A DNA stretch of 64,000 nt from Paraburkholderia hiiakae (lineage in GTDB: Bacteria > Pseudomonadota > Gammaproteobacteria > Burkholderiales > Burkholderiaceae). The position numbers and the translations under genes are program-made. Below are positions 7,761 through 15,151 of the stretch, in pieces (the stretch's first letter is position 1; each line of letters opens with the position of its first letter). The stretch lies in contig NZ_CAJHCQ010000002.1 in NCBI RefSeq assembly GCF_904848665.1, positions 124,001 through 188,000 on the forward strand, given 5' to 3'. Below the pieces are notes generated by a model. The model did no database searches and had not been told where the DNA came from. It saw only the letters and a list, made by a program, of their open reading frames with translations.

Positions 7761-9370
7761 GCATCCTCCTGCGGCGCGAGCGCGTTCACGCGGCGTTCGC
7801 CCGCCGCCTTCGTACGCGGCCGGTGCCGCGCCGCGCGCACCGCGAGCGCGGCGTGCAGCGCGGAAAGCGCCCACATCATCAGATCGAAGCCGGCATAGAC
7901 CCAGTCGCCTTCCGCGAGACTGCGCCAAAGCGGGCGCTGAGTGGTCAGCGCATTGAGCACGGGCAACAACGCCAGCAACGCAGCCGCGAACCACAGCAAC
8001 TCGATCCACGCCCGTTTCGCGGGGCGCGCGAGCGCGTAAAGCAGCGTGGCCGCCCAGATCGCGAAGAACGCATTGATTTCCGCTTCCGCCCGATGCGCCA
8101 GCGAGACTGGCAGCAGACGGTTGGCCCACAAATACCCCGTCATCGCAATGGAGAGTCCGGCGATGCTCGCGATATTCAGGCGCTCCACGAGGCGAAAGCC
8201 GAAGTACGGCCGCTCGGGATCGGGCAGCTTCTGGCGGCGCTTCACCGTCCACATCACGAGCCCGGTGCCCACCATCGCCGTGCCCGCGAGGCTCACGATG
8301 AAATACAGCCAGCGCAACTGCAGGTCGCTGAAGCGCCCCATGTGCAGCGCGTACAGCACGCCGCGCGTTTCAGCCGCACCACCCACGCTGTCGTTCACGC
8401 TGAGCAGCTTGCCACTCACGCCATCGAAGAGCAGGTACTGCGGGCTCATCGACACGCGCGCCGCCTCGCCCCGCGAAACCGCCACGCGCGCGCTGGCGTC
8501 GCCGGGATTCGTCACGGTCACGCGCAGCACGTTGTCGCGCCCCCAGCGCGCCTGCGCTTCGCGCACCATCGCGTCTAACGGCGCAAGGGGCGCTTTCACG
8601 CCGAGCGGCTTACCGGGCTGGATATACGCGCTCATCTGCGCGGCCAACGCTTCGCGTTGCGCCGGCGTCTTCAGCGCGGTTTGCGCGCCCCATGGCATGT
8701 ACATCGTCATCAGCGTGACAAGGCCCGTATACGTGATCATGAGATGGAACGGCAGGCCAAACACCGAAAGCGCGTTATGGGCGTCTAGCCAGGAACGCTG
8801 GCCCTTGCCCCAACGGAATGTGAAGAAGTCGACGAAGATCTTCTTGTGCGTGATCACGCCGCTCACGATCGCCACGAGCATGAACATCGCGCACAGGCCC
8901 GCCAGCCAGCGTCCCCACATCACCGGCATGTAATAGAACTGGAAATGGAAACGATAGAAGAACTCGCCGCCCAGCGTGTCGCGCGCGCTGACTTTATCGC
9001 CCGTTGCAGGATCGAACGTCGCTTCGCCGAAGGCGCGCTTGCCTGACGCAGTAGCGGGCATGCGCCAGAATGCGCTGGCGATATTGCTGCGAGCGGTCGG
9101 CAGTTGCATGCTCCACTGCGGGCTGCCTGCCGCGATCGTTTCGAGCGTGCCGTTCACACGCTGCGCGACGGCGGCGGGGTCGGGCGTGACCTGCTGGTGC
9201 GCGAGTTCGGGCCGCATCCATTGCGATAGCTCCTCCTTGAAGTAGCTGAGCGTGCCGGTCAGGAACATCGCATAGAGAATCCAGCCAACTAGCAGACCAG
9301 CCCACGTATGGAGATCGGACATGCTCTGGCGCACGCCGCGGGCTTGCGGTTGTTTGTCTGAAGGCTTCAT
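7757..9370 (-). CDS. PepSY-associated transmembrane protein (iron-uptake type)
   Basis: 537 residues from ATG at 9370. The N-terminus contains SMSDLHTWAGLLVGWILYAMF, the typical start of PepSY_TM/PiuB-like proteins. Several membrane helices follow: near residues 22-42, 195-220, 240-265 and 360-385, plus a C-terminal cluster after residue 410. A periplasmic PepSY-like domain lies between the second and third groups. Members are often Fur-regulated and proposed to act as inner-membrane ferric-siderophore reductases. It overlaps DUF3649 upstream and DUF3325 downstream by ATGA, so translation is probably coupled. No clear Fur box was recognised. Confidence 0.9.
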   Translation of the reverse strand: MKPSDKQPQARGVRQSMSDLHTWAGLLVGWILYAMFLTGTLSYFKEELSQWMRPELAHQQVTPDPAAVAQRVNGTLETIAAGSPQWSMQLPTARSNIASAFWRMPATASGKRAFGEATFDPATGDKVSARDTLGGEFFYRFHFQFYYMPVMWGRWLAGLCAMFMLVAIVSGVITHKKIFVDFFTFRWGKGQRSWLDAHNALSVFGLPFHLMITYTGLVTLMTMYMPWGAQTALKTPAQREALAAQMSAYIQPGKPLGVKAPLAPLDAMVREAQARWGRDNVLRVTVTNPGDASARVAVSRGEAARVSMSPQYLLFDGVSGKLLSVNDSVGGAAETRGVLYALHMGRFSDLQLRWLYFIVSLAGTAMVGTGLVMWTVKRRQKLPDPERPYFGFRLVERLNIASIAGLSIAMTGYLWANRLLPVSLAHRAEAEINAFFAIWAATLLYALARPAKRAWIELLWFAAALLALLPVLNALTTQRPLWRSLAEGDWVYAGFDLMMWALSALHAALAVRAARHRPRTKAAGERRVNALAPQEDA

Positions 9371-9717
9371 TTGTGCGCGCCTCCCGCCGCCACATAGGAT
9401 ACGGCAGACGTTGCGGACGCAACCGACGACGAAGCCCACCACGCCGCCAAAGCGAGCGGGAGCGCCACGAGCAGCAGACCGGCCCATGCGCGGCGCGCGC
9501 TTCGCGCGAGAAATACCCAGATCACCGCACCCGCGTAAAAAATGAAGCTCGCCAGCATGCCCGTGATGACGCCTTGCGGTGCGCTCACGGGCAGCGCGAG
9601 CGCAGCCACGCTCGCAAGTGCGCCGAGCGCATACCCGCCGAAAATGGCGCCGGCGATACGCGCGGCAAGCGGGCCCGCGCAACGCGCGCGGCGCATGTAG
9701 TCAAGCGCGACGCTCAT
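9367..9717 (-). CDS. DUF3649 membrane protein
   Basis: 116 residues from ATG at 9717 (MSVALDYMRRARC). The core AARIAGAIFGGYALGALASV is the DUF3649 signature, followed by membrane segments LPVSAPQGVITGMLASFIFYAGAVIWVFLA (split here: about residues 45-62 and 64-80) and a third near residues 88-105. The family accompanies PepSY and DUF3325 proteins in iron-uptake operons. MRRARC, seven codons in, is an alternative start. The stop overlaps the PepSY start as ATGA, and the start overlaps the stop of a 26-codon frame as ATGA. Confidence 0.8.
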   Translation of the reverse strand: MSVALDYMRRARCAGPLAARIAGAIFGGYALGALASVAALALPVSAPQGVITGMLASFIFYAGAVIWVFLARSARRAWAGLLLVALPLALAAWWASSSVASATSAVSYVAAGGAHK

Positions 9718-9794
9718 GCCGCCGCTCGCACGGCTGATGTGACGTCCCCCAACGAACGCGTAGACAACGCCAACCCCGCCAAAACTCGTTTCAT
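9714..9794 (-). CDS. 26-residue micro-ORF at operon head (putative)
   Basis: ATG at 9794, stop TGA at 9716-9714. It would encode 26 residues beginning MKRVLAGLALS, a short basic-hydrophobic peptide. Its start overlaps the stop of the next upstream short frame and its stop overlaps the DUF3649 start, both as ATGA, so it fits into the same coupled chain. It may be a coupling peptide, a remnant of an N-terminal extension of DUF3649 displaced by a frameshift, or chance. No family recognised. Confidence 0.35.
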   Translation of the reverse strand: MKRVLAGLALSTRSLGDVTSAVRAAA

Positions 9795-9910
9795 GACCCT
9801 TCCTGCAAACTTGAGATGTCGATCTGCATCGAACGCGGCGGCCTGCGAAGGCGCGCGCCAATGCTCACCTGCGCTTCACGCGAGGTGTCCGGATCGTATT
9901 GGGGGGACAT
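9791..9910 (-). CDS. 39-residue micro-ORF upstream of the DUF3649-PepSY operon (putative)
   Basis: From ATG at 9910 (MSPQYDPDTSREAQ) this frame runs 39 residues to a TGA that overlaps the next start as ATGA. The frame is also open further upstream to an ATG at 10021. It could be a decayed end of a TonB-dependent receptor gene, which often heads such operons, or an authentic short gene; nothing in the residues settles this. No strong ribosome site is visible. Confidence 0.3.
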   Translation of the reverse strand: MSPQYDPDTSREAQVSIGARLRRPPRSMQIDISSLQEGS

Positions 9911-10072
9911 TGATGTATTACCGACGAGGTCGTGATAATACCCCGTGCGCGCAAAGTGGGCAAAACGCCGGACCCGCGCGCAAACGCAGGCTGGCGCCTG
10001 CGCCATCTGTTGTTCATGCATCCATCTCGTACGACGAAGCGCGCCAGAACAAGATCGCGCGCGCCTCCCCGC

Positions 10073-10843
10073 TCAGATCGACTTGACCTCGCCGCCGTCC
10101 ATCCTGAGCGTCGTGCCGGTCATCCAGTGCGCGCCGGGCGATACGATGAATGCCATCAGTTCGGCAATCTCCTCGGGGGTGCCGTAGCGCGCAATGCCCG
10201 CTTCGGCGGGGAATTTTGCCGTGGCTTCCTCCACGCTCACGTGGTGCAGCGGCGCCCAGCGTTCCAGATACGACTGGCGGCGGCCCGTCATCACGGCGCC
10301 GGGCAGCACGCTGTTGACCTGCACGCCGTCCGCGATACCGCGGTCCGAAAACGCCTTCGCGAGCGCGACGATCGCCGCGTTGATCGTGCCGACTGCCGCA
10401 TAGGGCGCCTTCGGAAACACGGCCGAATTGCCCGACATCAGCACGACCGCGCCCGAGCTAGCCTTCAGCGCCGGCCAGGCTTCGATCGTCAAACGTCGCG
10501 CACCGTGCAGTTTGAGTGCGAGACCGCCCTCCCATTGCTCGTCGGTCATTTCGAACAGATCGACCTGCGGCACCGCGCCCGCAATGTTGAGCAACGCGTC
10601 GATGCGCCCGAACGCCGCGAGCGTTTGCTCCACCACTTGTCGCGCAGCTTCGGCACGCGAAAGATCGATGTCGATGACGAGTGCCTGAGCGCCAGCCTCC
10701 CTCACCTGCGCGGCGGTCTGCTCGAGTTGCTCGCGATTGCGCGCCACCACGGCGATAGCGTCGAAGTCACGCGCCAGCCTCACGGCCGTCGATCGGCCAA
10801 TGCCCTGACTTGCGCCCGTTACGATTGCGACTTTGCTAACCAT
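10073..10843 (-). CDS. Short-chain dehydrogenase/reductase lacking the YxxxK motif
   Basis: 256 residues from ATG at 10843, with GGAG upstream. Rossmann fold with cofactor motif TGASQGIGRS (residues 8-17) and a modified LNIAGAV in place of NNAG. After the strand VVLMSGNSA, the region that normally holds YxxxK reads APYAAVGTINAAIVALAKAF. The only Tyr is followed by AAVG, and alignment on the KAF helix puts Val and Asn at the catalytic Tyr and Lys positions. It belongs to a known class of SDRs with atypical active sites, so oxidoreductase activity is uncertain. Probably the third gene of a minus-strand operon with two alpha/beta hydrolases. Confidence 0.88.
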   Translation of the reverse strand: MVSKVAIVTGASQGIGRSTAVRLARDFDAIAVVARNREQLEQTAAQVREAGAQALVIDIDLSRAEAARQVVEQTLAAFGRIDALLNIAGAVPQVDLFEMTDEQWEGGLALKLHGARRLTIEAWPALKASSGAVVLMSGNSAVFPKAPYAAVGTINAAIVALAKAFSDRGIADGVQVNSVLPGAVMTGRRQSYLERWAPLHHVSVEEATAKFPAEAGIARYGTPEEIAELMAFIVSPGAHWMTGTTLRMDGGEVKSI

Positions 10844-10878
10844 CTTCCCACTCCTCGTTCGATCAGTATTGCCAATCA

Positions 10879-11730
10879 TCATTCGAGAAATTCTGTGATT
10901 GCCGTGGCGATCTCGTCTGCATGCGTTTCCAGCGCGAAGTGTCCGGTGTCGAAGAAACGCACCACCGCTTGCGGCAGGTCACGCTTGAATGCTTCCGCGC
11001 CCGCGGGCAGGAAGAACGGATCGTTCTTGCCCCACACGGCGAGAAACGGCGGCTGGTGCGTGCGGAAATACGCCTGAAACGCGGGGTAGAGCGCAACGTT
11101 GTTCCGATAATCGCGGAACAGGTCGAGCTGGATCTCGTGCGCGCCGGGGCGGCTCATATAGTAGTCGTCGAGCGAATAGCCGTCCGGCGACACCGCCGAT
11201 GCATCGGGCACACCGTGCGTGTATTGCCAGTGGGTCGTTTCGCGCGTGAGCATCGCGCGCAACGCGTCGCGATTCGTGGGCGACGGGTCCTGCCAGTAAG
11301 CGCGAATCGGGTTCCAGCCGTCGCTCAGGCCTTCCTCGTAGGCGTTGCCGTTTTGCGAAATGATCGCCGTGATGCGCTCGGGATGCGCGAGCGCGAGCCG
11401 AAAGCCCGTGGGCGCGCCGTAGTCGAATACATACACCGCGAACCGGTCGAAGCCAATGCGCTCGGTAAAGCGCGCGATCACGTTCGCGATGTTCTCGAAC
11501 GTGTAGGTGAATTGGTCCCGATCCGGCAAGTCCGATTGGCCGAAGCCCGGCAAGTCCGGCGCGACGATATGGAAGCGGTCGGCGAGCTTCGGAATGAGGT
11601 CGCGGAACATGTGGCCGGCGCTCGGAAAGCCGTGCAATAGCAGCAGCTTCGGTGCGTCAATGGCCCCGGCTTCCCGGTAGAAAACGTTGAAGCCGTCGAC
11701 ATCGGCGCGGCGGTAGGTAATGGCTGTCAT
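10879..11730 (-). CDS. Alpha/beta hydrolase, epoxide hydrolase/dehalogenase-like
   Basis: 283 residues. HGFPSAGHMFRDLIP is the oxyanion-hole region. The nucleophile elbow reads VYVFDYGAPTGFRLA, with Asp rather than Ser as nucleophile, as in epoxide hydrolases and haloalkane dehalogenases. Asp in AVWGKNDPFF and His in FDTGHFALETHADE complete a plausible triad. Substrate unknown. It lies 35 bp upstream of the SDR gene and 47 bp downstream of another hydrolase gene on the same strand; all three likely start from the promoter facing the CGNR regulator. Confidence 0.9.
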   Translation of the reverse strand: MTAITYRRADVDGFNVFYREAGAIDAPKLLLLHGFPSAGHMFRDLIPKLADRFHIVAPDLPGFGQSDLPDRDQFTYTFENIANVIARFTERIGFDRFAVYVFDYGAPTGFRLALAHPERITAIISQNGNAYEEGLSDGWNPIRAYWQDPSPTNRDALRAMLTRETTHWQYTHGVPDASAVSPDGYSLDDYYMSRPGAHEIQLDLFRDYRNNVALYPAFQAYFRTHQPPFLAVWGKNDPFFLPAGAEAFKRDLPQAVVRFFDTGHFALETHADEIATAITEFLE

Positions 11731-11777
11731 GAGTTCCTCCAGAGATGAACGGACACTTGAACGAACAATTGCGCGGG

Positions 11778-12473
11778 TTAGCGCGAAGAGACGGACTGAA
11801 CGGCTTCGACGATGACTTGCGCCACTGCATCGGGCGCCGTGACGCTTGGCGTGTGATCGACTTCATGGGCGCGGATCTGGGCGTTCATCCGGTTCGCCAT
11901 GAAGCGTTGCGTGTCGGGATCGATCATGCGGTCTTCGCCGGCAACGAGAAACCAGGCCGGCCGGTCTCTCCATAGCGGGCGCCCCACCGCTTCACCAATG
12001 CACGCCGCCGCAATGGGACGCTGGATCGCGGCGAGCGCCGCCGCCTCCTGCGCAGTGGCGTGCTGCGAGAACGCGTTCGCAAACGCTTCCTGCGGGAGCC
12101 AGATCCAGCCGTGGCGGTCGGGCGCGAGTTGCGGCGCCTGCGGGTGCGTCTTCCCGCGATAGAACACGTCGGCTACGGTCTCGCCCTCGTCGGGTGCGAG
12201 CGCGGCCACGTACACCAGCGCCGCGATGTTCGCAGCACGCGTGGCCCCGATCACCGCCCCCGCGTACGCGTGACCGGCCAGCACGACCGGCCCGTCGACC
12301 CGTTCGAGCGTGCGCTCGAGCGCCGCCACATCGTCGCCCAGCGAAGTCAGCGGAAGCGGGGCCGCCACGGCGTCGATGCCCTGACGGTTCAACCGTTCGA
12401 TCACCTTGCTCCAGCTCGACCCGTCCGCCCATGCACCGTGCGCCAGCACCACACTCGTTTTGCCGTGAGACAT
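11778..12473 (-). CDS. Alpha/beta hydrolase-fold protein with Ala at the nucleophile position
   Basis: 231 residues from ATG at 12473, preceded by AAGGAG. The N-terminus TSVVLAHGAWADGSSWSKVI and the general plan match the small esterase/hydrolase group that often carries GHSYGG. Here the elbow reads LAGHAYAGAVIGA, so the expected Ser is Ala. The late Asp (GEDRMIDPD) and His (VDHTPSVTAPD) are retained. Either catalysis does not use a Ser nucleophile or the protein binds a ligand. First gene of the operon, divergent from the CGNR regulator at 12648 across a 174-bp region with paired palindromes. Confidence 0.88.
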   Translation of the reverse strand: MSHGKTSVVLAHGAWADGSSWSKVIERLNRQGIDAVAAPLPLTSLGDDVAALERTLERVDGPVVLAGHAYAGAVIGATRAANIAALVYVAALAPDEGETVADVFYRGKTHPQAPQLAPDRHGWIWLPQEAFANAFSQHATAQEAAALAAIQRPIAAACIGEAVGRPLWRDRPAWFLVAGEDRMIDPDTQRFMANRMNAQIRAHEVDHTPSVTAPDAVAQVIVEAVQSVSSR

Positions 12474-12537
12474 GCTCTGCTCCTTGAAAGAAAGTGGCGC
12501 TGGCTGCGACATCGGCCGCTCGGCACCATCACCTTTT

Positions 12538-12610
12538 GTAACCGTATTACTGATGCTTTAGAGGTTACGATGGGCGTGTGTAACTTGTCAACGGCATTTT
12601 TAATGGTTAC
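12538..12610. promoter_or_regulatory. Two 31-bp GTAAC palindromes, 42 bp apart
   Basis: GTAACC (12538-12543) faces GGTTAC (12563-12568), and GTAAC (12580-12584) faces GGTTAC (12605-12610). Each pair spans 31 bp and the two pairs are offset by exactly 42 bp, four helical turns. They lie between the hydrolase operon and the CGNR regulator and are good candidates for that regulator's binding sites on a shared divergent control region. Confidence 0.7.
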
Positions 12611-12647
12611 ACTGACCGCACCCTGATTACCCTTTTGCGGCAAGAAG

Positions 12648-13280
12648 ATGGACTACCGTCCAATACCTGCGATATTCGTGGCCGACGCGCCGGGGCTCGA
12701 CTTCCTGAACTCGGTTGCAACACCGGTGGACGCGCCCATCGACTGGATCGCCGACGGCGAAGGTTTGCTGTCCTGGCTCGACCAGGCGGGCATGGTTCCC
12801 GCGCCGGTGCTCGCCGCCATGCGCGCGCAGTTCACGTCGGCCGGGTTCGACACGGTCGCCGGCGAGGCGCGCGCCCTGCGTGAATGGTTCCGGGGCTTCG
12901 TGCGGGAAAGAATGGGCCGGCCGCTCACCCGTGGCGATTTGGACGAACTCGCGCCGCTCAACGACCTGCTCGCGCGCGACGATCGGTACGGCGAAGTCGT
13001 CGCGCTCGGCGGCGAAGGCGCGGCGGCGTTCGAGTACCGCGTGAATCGGCGCTGGAAATCGCCGGAATCGCTCTTGATGCCGATTGCCGAAGCGCTGGCG
13101 AAACTCGTGTGCGAGCAAGACTTCACGCACGTGAAAGCCTGCGAAGGGCCGAAATGCACACTGCTATTCGCCGACCACACGCGCGGCCACGCGCGCCGCT
13201 GGTGCAGCATGGCGATCTGCGGGAATCGCGCGAAAGTTGCCGCGCACCGCAAACGACTCAAGGAGCGCGAAAGCGCCTGA
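12648..13280 (+). CDS. ABATE-domain / CGNR zinc-finger transcription regulator
   Basis: 210 residues. N-terminal ABATE-type domain (about residues 1-150; starts with DAPGLDFLNSVA) and a C-terminal CGNR zinc finger at about residues 160-200: CEGPKC, then WCSMAICGNR, that is C-x4-C ... C-x4-C. It is followed by a basic helix (KVAAHRKRLKER). The family is annotated as putative stress-induced transcription regulators. It is divergent from the hydrolase-hydrolase-SDR operon, with two GTAAC palindromes between. A role as regulator of that operon is inferred. Confidence 0.88.
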   Translation: MDYRPIPAIFVADAPGLDFLNSVATPVDAPIDWIADGEGLLSWLDQAGMVPAPVLAAMRAQFTSAGFDTVAGEARALREWFRGFVRERMGRPLTRGDLDELAPLNDLLARDDRYGEVVALGGEGAAAFEYRVNRRWKSPESLLMPIAEALAKLVCEQDFTHVKACEGPKCTLLFADHTRGHARRWCSMAICGNRAKVAAHRKRLKERESA

Positions 13281-13358
13281 GGGGCTGACGTGGGCAGGCG
13301 TGCGCCCGGGCGCGAGCCTTGCGGGATCTGGCGAACCTACCGAAATGGGAGAGGAACG

Positions 13359-13550
13359 ATGAACGCCAGCACCCCAAAGCCCCATGAAAATGGCACTGGC
13401 AAAGCCAACGAAAACCCGCAGCAGAAGCACACCGAGCACAGCGACGATCAGCGCAGCGCCATGCCCGAGCGCGATGACAAGTCGCGCAAGCAGTCGCCCG
13501 CCGACCGTCCGGGCAAGCAGTCCGGCGAAGGGGAACCTTCGGTGGGTTGA
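13359..13550 (+). CDS. Small hydrophilic disordered protein (63 aa)
   Basis: ATG at 13359 preceded by GGAGAGGAAC. 63 residues, almost wholly charged/polar (MNASTPKPHENGTGKANENPQQ... with RDDKSRKQ and KQSGEGEP), no hydrophobic segment and no Cys. The composition suggests an intrinsically disordered cytoplasmic protein. No named family recognised. It follows the CGNR regulator by 78 bp on the same strand and ends 21 bp before a strong terminator, which supports it being a real transcribed gene. Confidence 0.6.
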   Translation: MNASTPKPHENGTGKANENPQQKHTEHSDDQRSAMPERDDKSRKQSPADRPGKQSGEGEPSVG

Positions 13551-13571
13551 TGCCGTTGTCTACACCGCGAA

Positions 13572-13596
13572 AGAGGCTTGCGTAGCGCAAGCCTCT
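13572..13596 (+). terminator. Intrinsic terminator
   Basis: Perfect 11-bp arms AGAGGCTTGCG and CGCAAGCCTCT with a 3-nt loop, followed by CAGTATTTTCG. It ends the plus-strand unit of the CGNR regulator and the small protein. It may also serve the convergent glutathione transferase gene. Confidence 0.8.
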
Positions 13597-13651
13597 CAGT
13601 ATTTTCGCGTTGCGTACTGCTTCGGATAACTGATCGAATCACATCGGCGAA

Positions 13652-14311
13652 TCAGTCGCGATCCGGTGCGCCGAGCGGAAAGAGCGGACGGTATGGCCGC
13701 GCCTCGTCCACGGCGCGCGCGTACGAAGGCCGTGCGAGCAGGCGCTCGCGATAGGCGCGCAGCGCGGGATACATCGGGGCGATGCGATGCGTCCAGTCCG
13801 CGTAGAAAAGCGACGAAGACGCGGCGCAATCCGCCATCGTGTAGTCCTCGCCCGCCGCCCAGGTTTTGCCCGCGAGCTGGCCTTCGAGCCATGCATAAGC
13901 GAGTTCGAGCTTTTCCGCCGCAAACGCCCGCCCTTCGTCGCGCCTCGCGGGGTCGCCGGTCAACGCGCCGTCCACGGCACGTTGCACGGGCGTCATGACA
14001 TGCAGGTCGAAGAAGCGGTCGAGAAAACGCACGTCGAGCGCGGCCATGGGATCGGCGGGCAGCAGGCGCACCGGCCCGGGATGCTTAAGCTGCAGGTATT
14101 CGATGATGATGCTTGTTTCCGCAACGTTGCGCTCGCCGTCCACGAGCACCGGAAACTTGCGTAGCGGCCAGCGTCCGAGCCACTGCGCCGTATGTTCGGG
14201 CGTATCCGGACCGATGCCGCGAAATTCGAAGGGTGTGTTGTTCTCGTACAGCGCGACGAGCACTTTCTGCGTGTACGAGGAGAACGGATGACCATATAGC
14301 GCAAGCGACAT
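13652..14311 (-). CDS. Glutathione S-transferase family protein
   Basis: 219 residues from ATG at 14311 (AGGAG upstream). N-terminal thioredoxin-like domain: LYGHPFSSYTQKVLVALYE, with Ser/Tyr candidates for glutathione activation; FPVLVDGE cis-Pro motif; and ETSIIIEYL, the glutathione gamma-Glu site. The C-terminal helical domain includes DYTMADCAASSSLFYADW (N-capping box). Likely cytosolic conjugation or isomerisation; substrate unknown. Divergent from a second GST gene at 14487; the two are only distantly related. Confidence 0.9.
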   Translation of the reverse strand: MSLALYGHPFSSYTQKVLVALYENNTPFEFRGIGPDTPEHTAQWLGRWPLRKFPVLVDGERNVAETSIIIEYLQLKHPGPVRLLPADPMAALDVRFLDRFFDLHVMTPVQRAVDGALTGDPARRDEGRAFAAEKLELAYAWLEGQLAGKTWAAGEDYTMADCAASSSLFYADWTHRIAPMYPALRAYRERLLARPSYARAVDEARPYRPLFPLGAPDRD

Positions 14312-14486
14312 CGTTGAGTCTCCTGGTTCGAGCCGGCGGCAAGTCTTTGAACCATGCGCCGGTTGCGTGCGCAATGCAAGCGCTGCCGGGAACTGCAGCG
14401 GCGCGTGTTCGGGCAACTGTACATGGCGGTGGCCGCACGCGTGACGTATCGTGGGCCCGTGCGGTTTCCCCTCTTATTCTTTCGAT

Positions 14487-15110
14487 ATGCTCAACATCCT
14501 TGGAAAAGCATCGTCCATCAACGTTCGCAAGGTGCTCTGGACCTGTGTCGAATTGAATCTTCCCTTCGAGCGGGAGGATTGGGGCGCGGGCTTTCGCTCG
14601 ACACATACGCCGGAGTTCCTCGCCTTGAATCCCAATGCGCTCGTGCCGGTTATCAAGGACGGCGATTTTGTTCTCTGGGAGTCGAACACCATCATCCGCT
14701 ATCTGGCGTCGCGCTATGGCGGCGCGCATCTCTATCCTGCCGATGCCGTGATGCGCGCACGCGTCGATCAATGGATGGACTGGCAGGCAACCGACCTGAA
14801 CCGTTCGTGGAGCTATGCATTTCTCGGCTTGGTCAGAGCGTCGCCCGCTCACCAGGCGACGGGCGAAATTGCTCTTTCCATCGAGAACTGGACCCGGCAT
14901 ATGCGCATTCTCGACGCGCGGCTGCAGGCAACCGGCGCGTTCGTTGCCGGCACGCACTTCTCGCTTGCGGATATTCCCGTTGGGTTGTCGGTGAACCGCT
15001 GGTTCGGCACGCCGTTCGAGCATCCCTCTTTGCCCCGCGTTTCCGCGTATTTCGAACGGCTTGCCGAACGTCCCGGGTTTGCGATGCATTGCGGAAACGG
15101 GATACCGTGA
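14487..15110 (+). CDS. Glutathione S-transferase family protein
   Basis: 207 residues. GST N-domain: [20 protein letters not shown] with a Ser-rich active-site loop, LVPVIKDGD cis-Pro motif and [14 protein letters not shown], the Glu-Ser-Asn glutathione-binding triad. C-domain with [16 protein letters not shown]. It resembles the burkholderial GST group with beta/theta features. The start ATG at 14487 has only a weak ribosome site. Divergent from the GST gene at 13652-14311, with 175 bp between. Confidence 0.9.
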   Translation: MLNILGKASSINVRKVLWTCVELNLPFEREDWGAGFRSTHTPEFLALNPNALVPVIKDGDFVLWESNTIIRYLASRYGGAHLYPADAVMRARVDQWMDWQATDLNRSWSYAFLGLVRASPAHQATGEIALSIENWTRHMRILDARLQATGAFVAGTHFSLADIPVGLSVNRWFGTPFEHPSLPRVSAYFERLAERPGFAMHCGNGIP

Positions 15111-15151
15111 GGAACGGTGCGGGCAGTGCGTCGAATTGCCAGGGAGACCGA

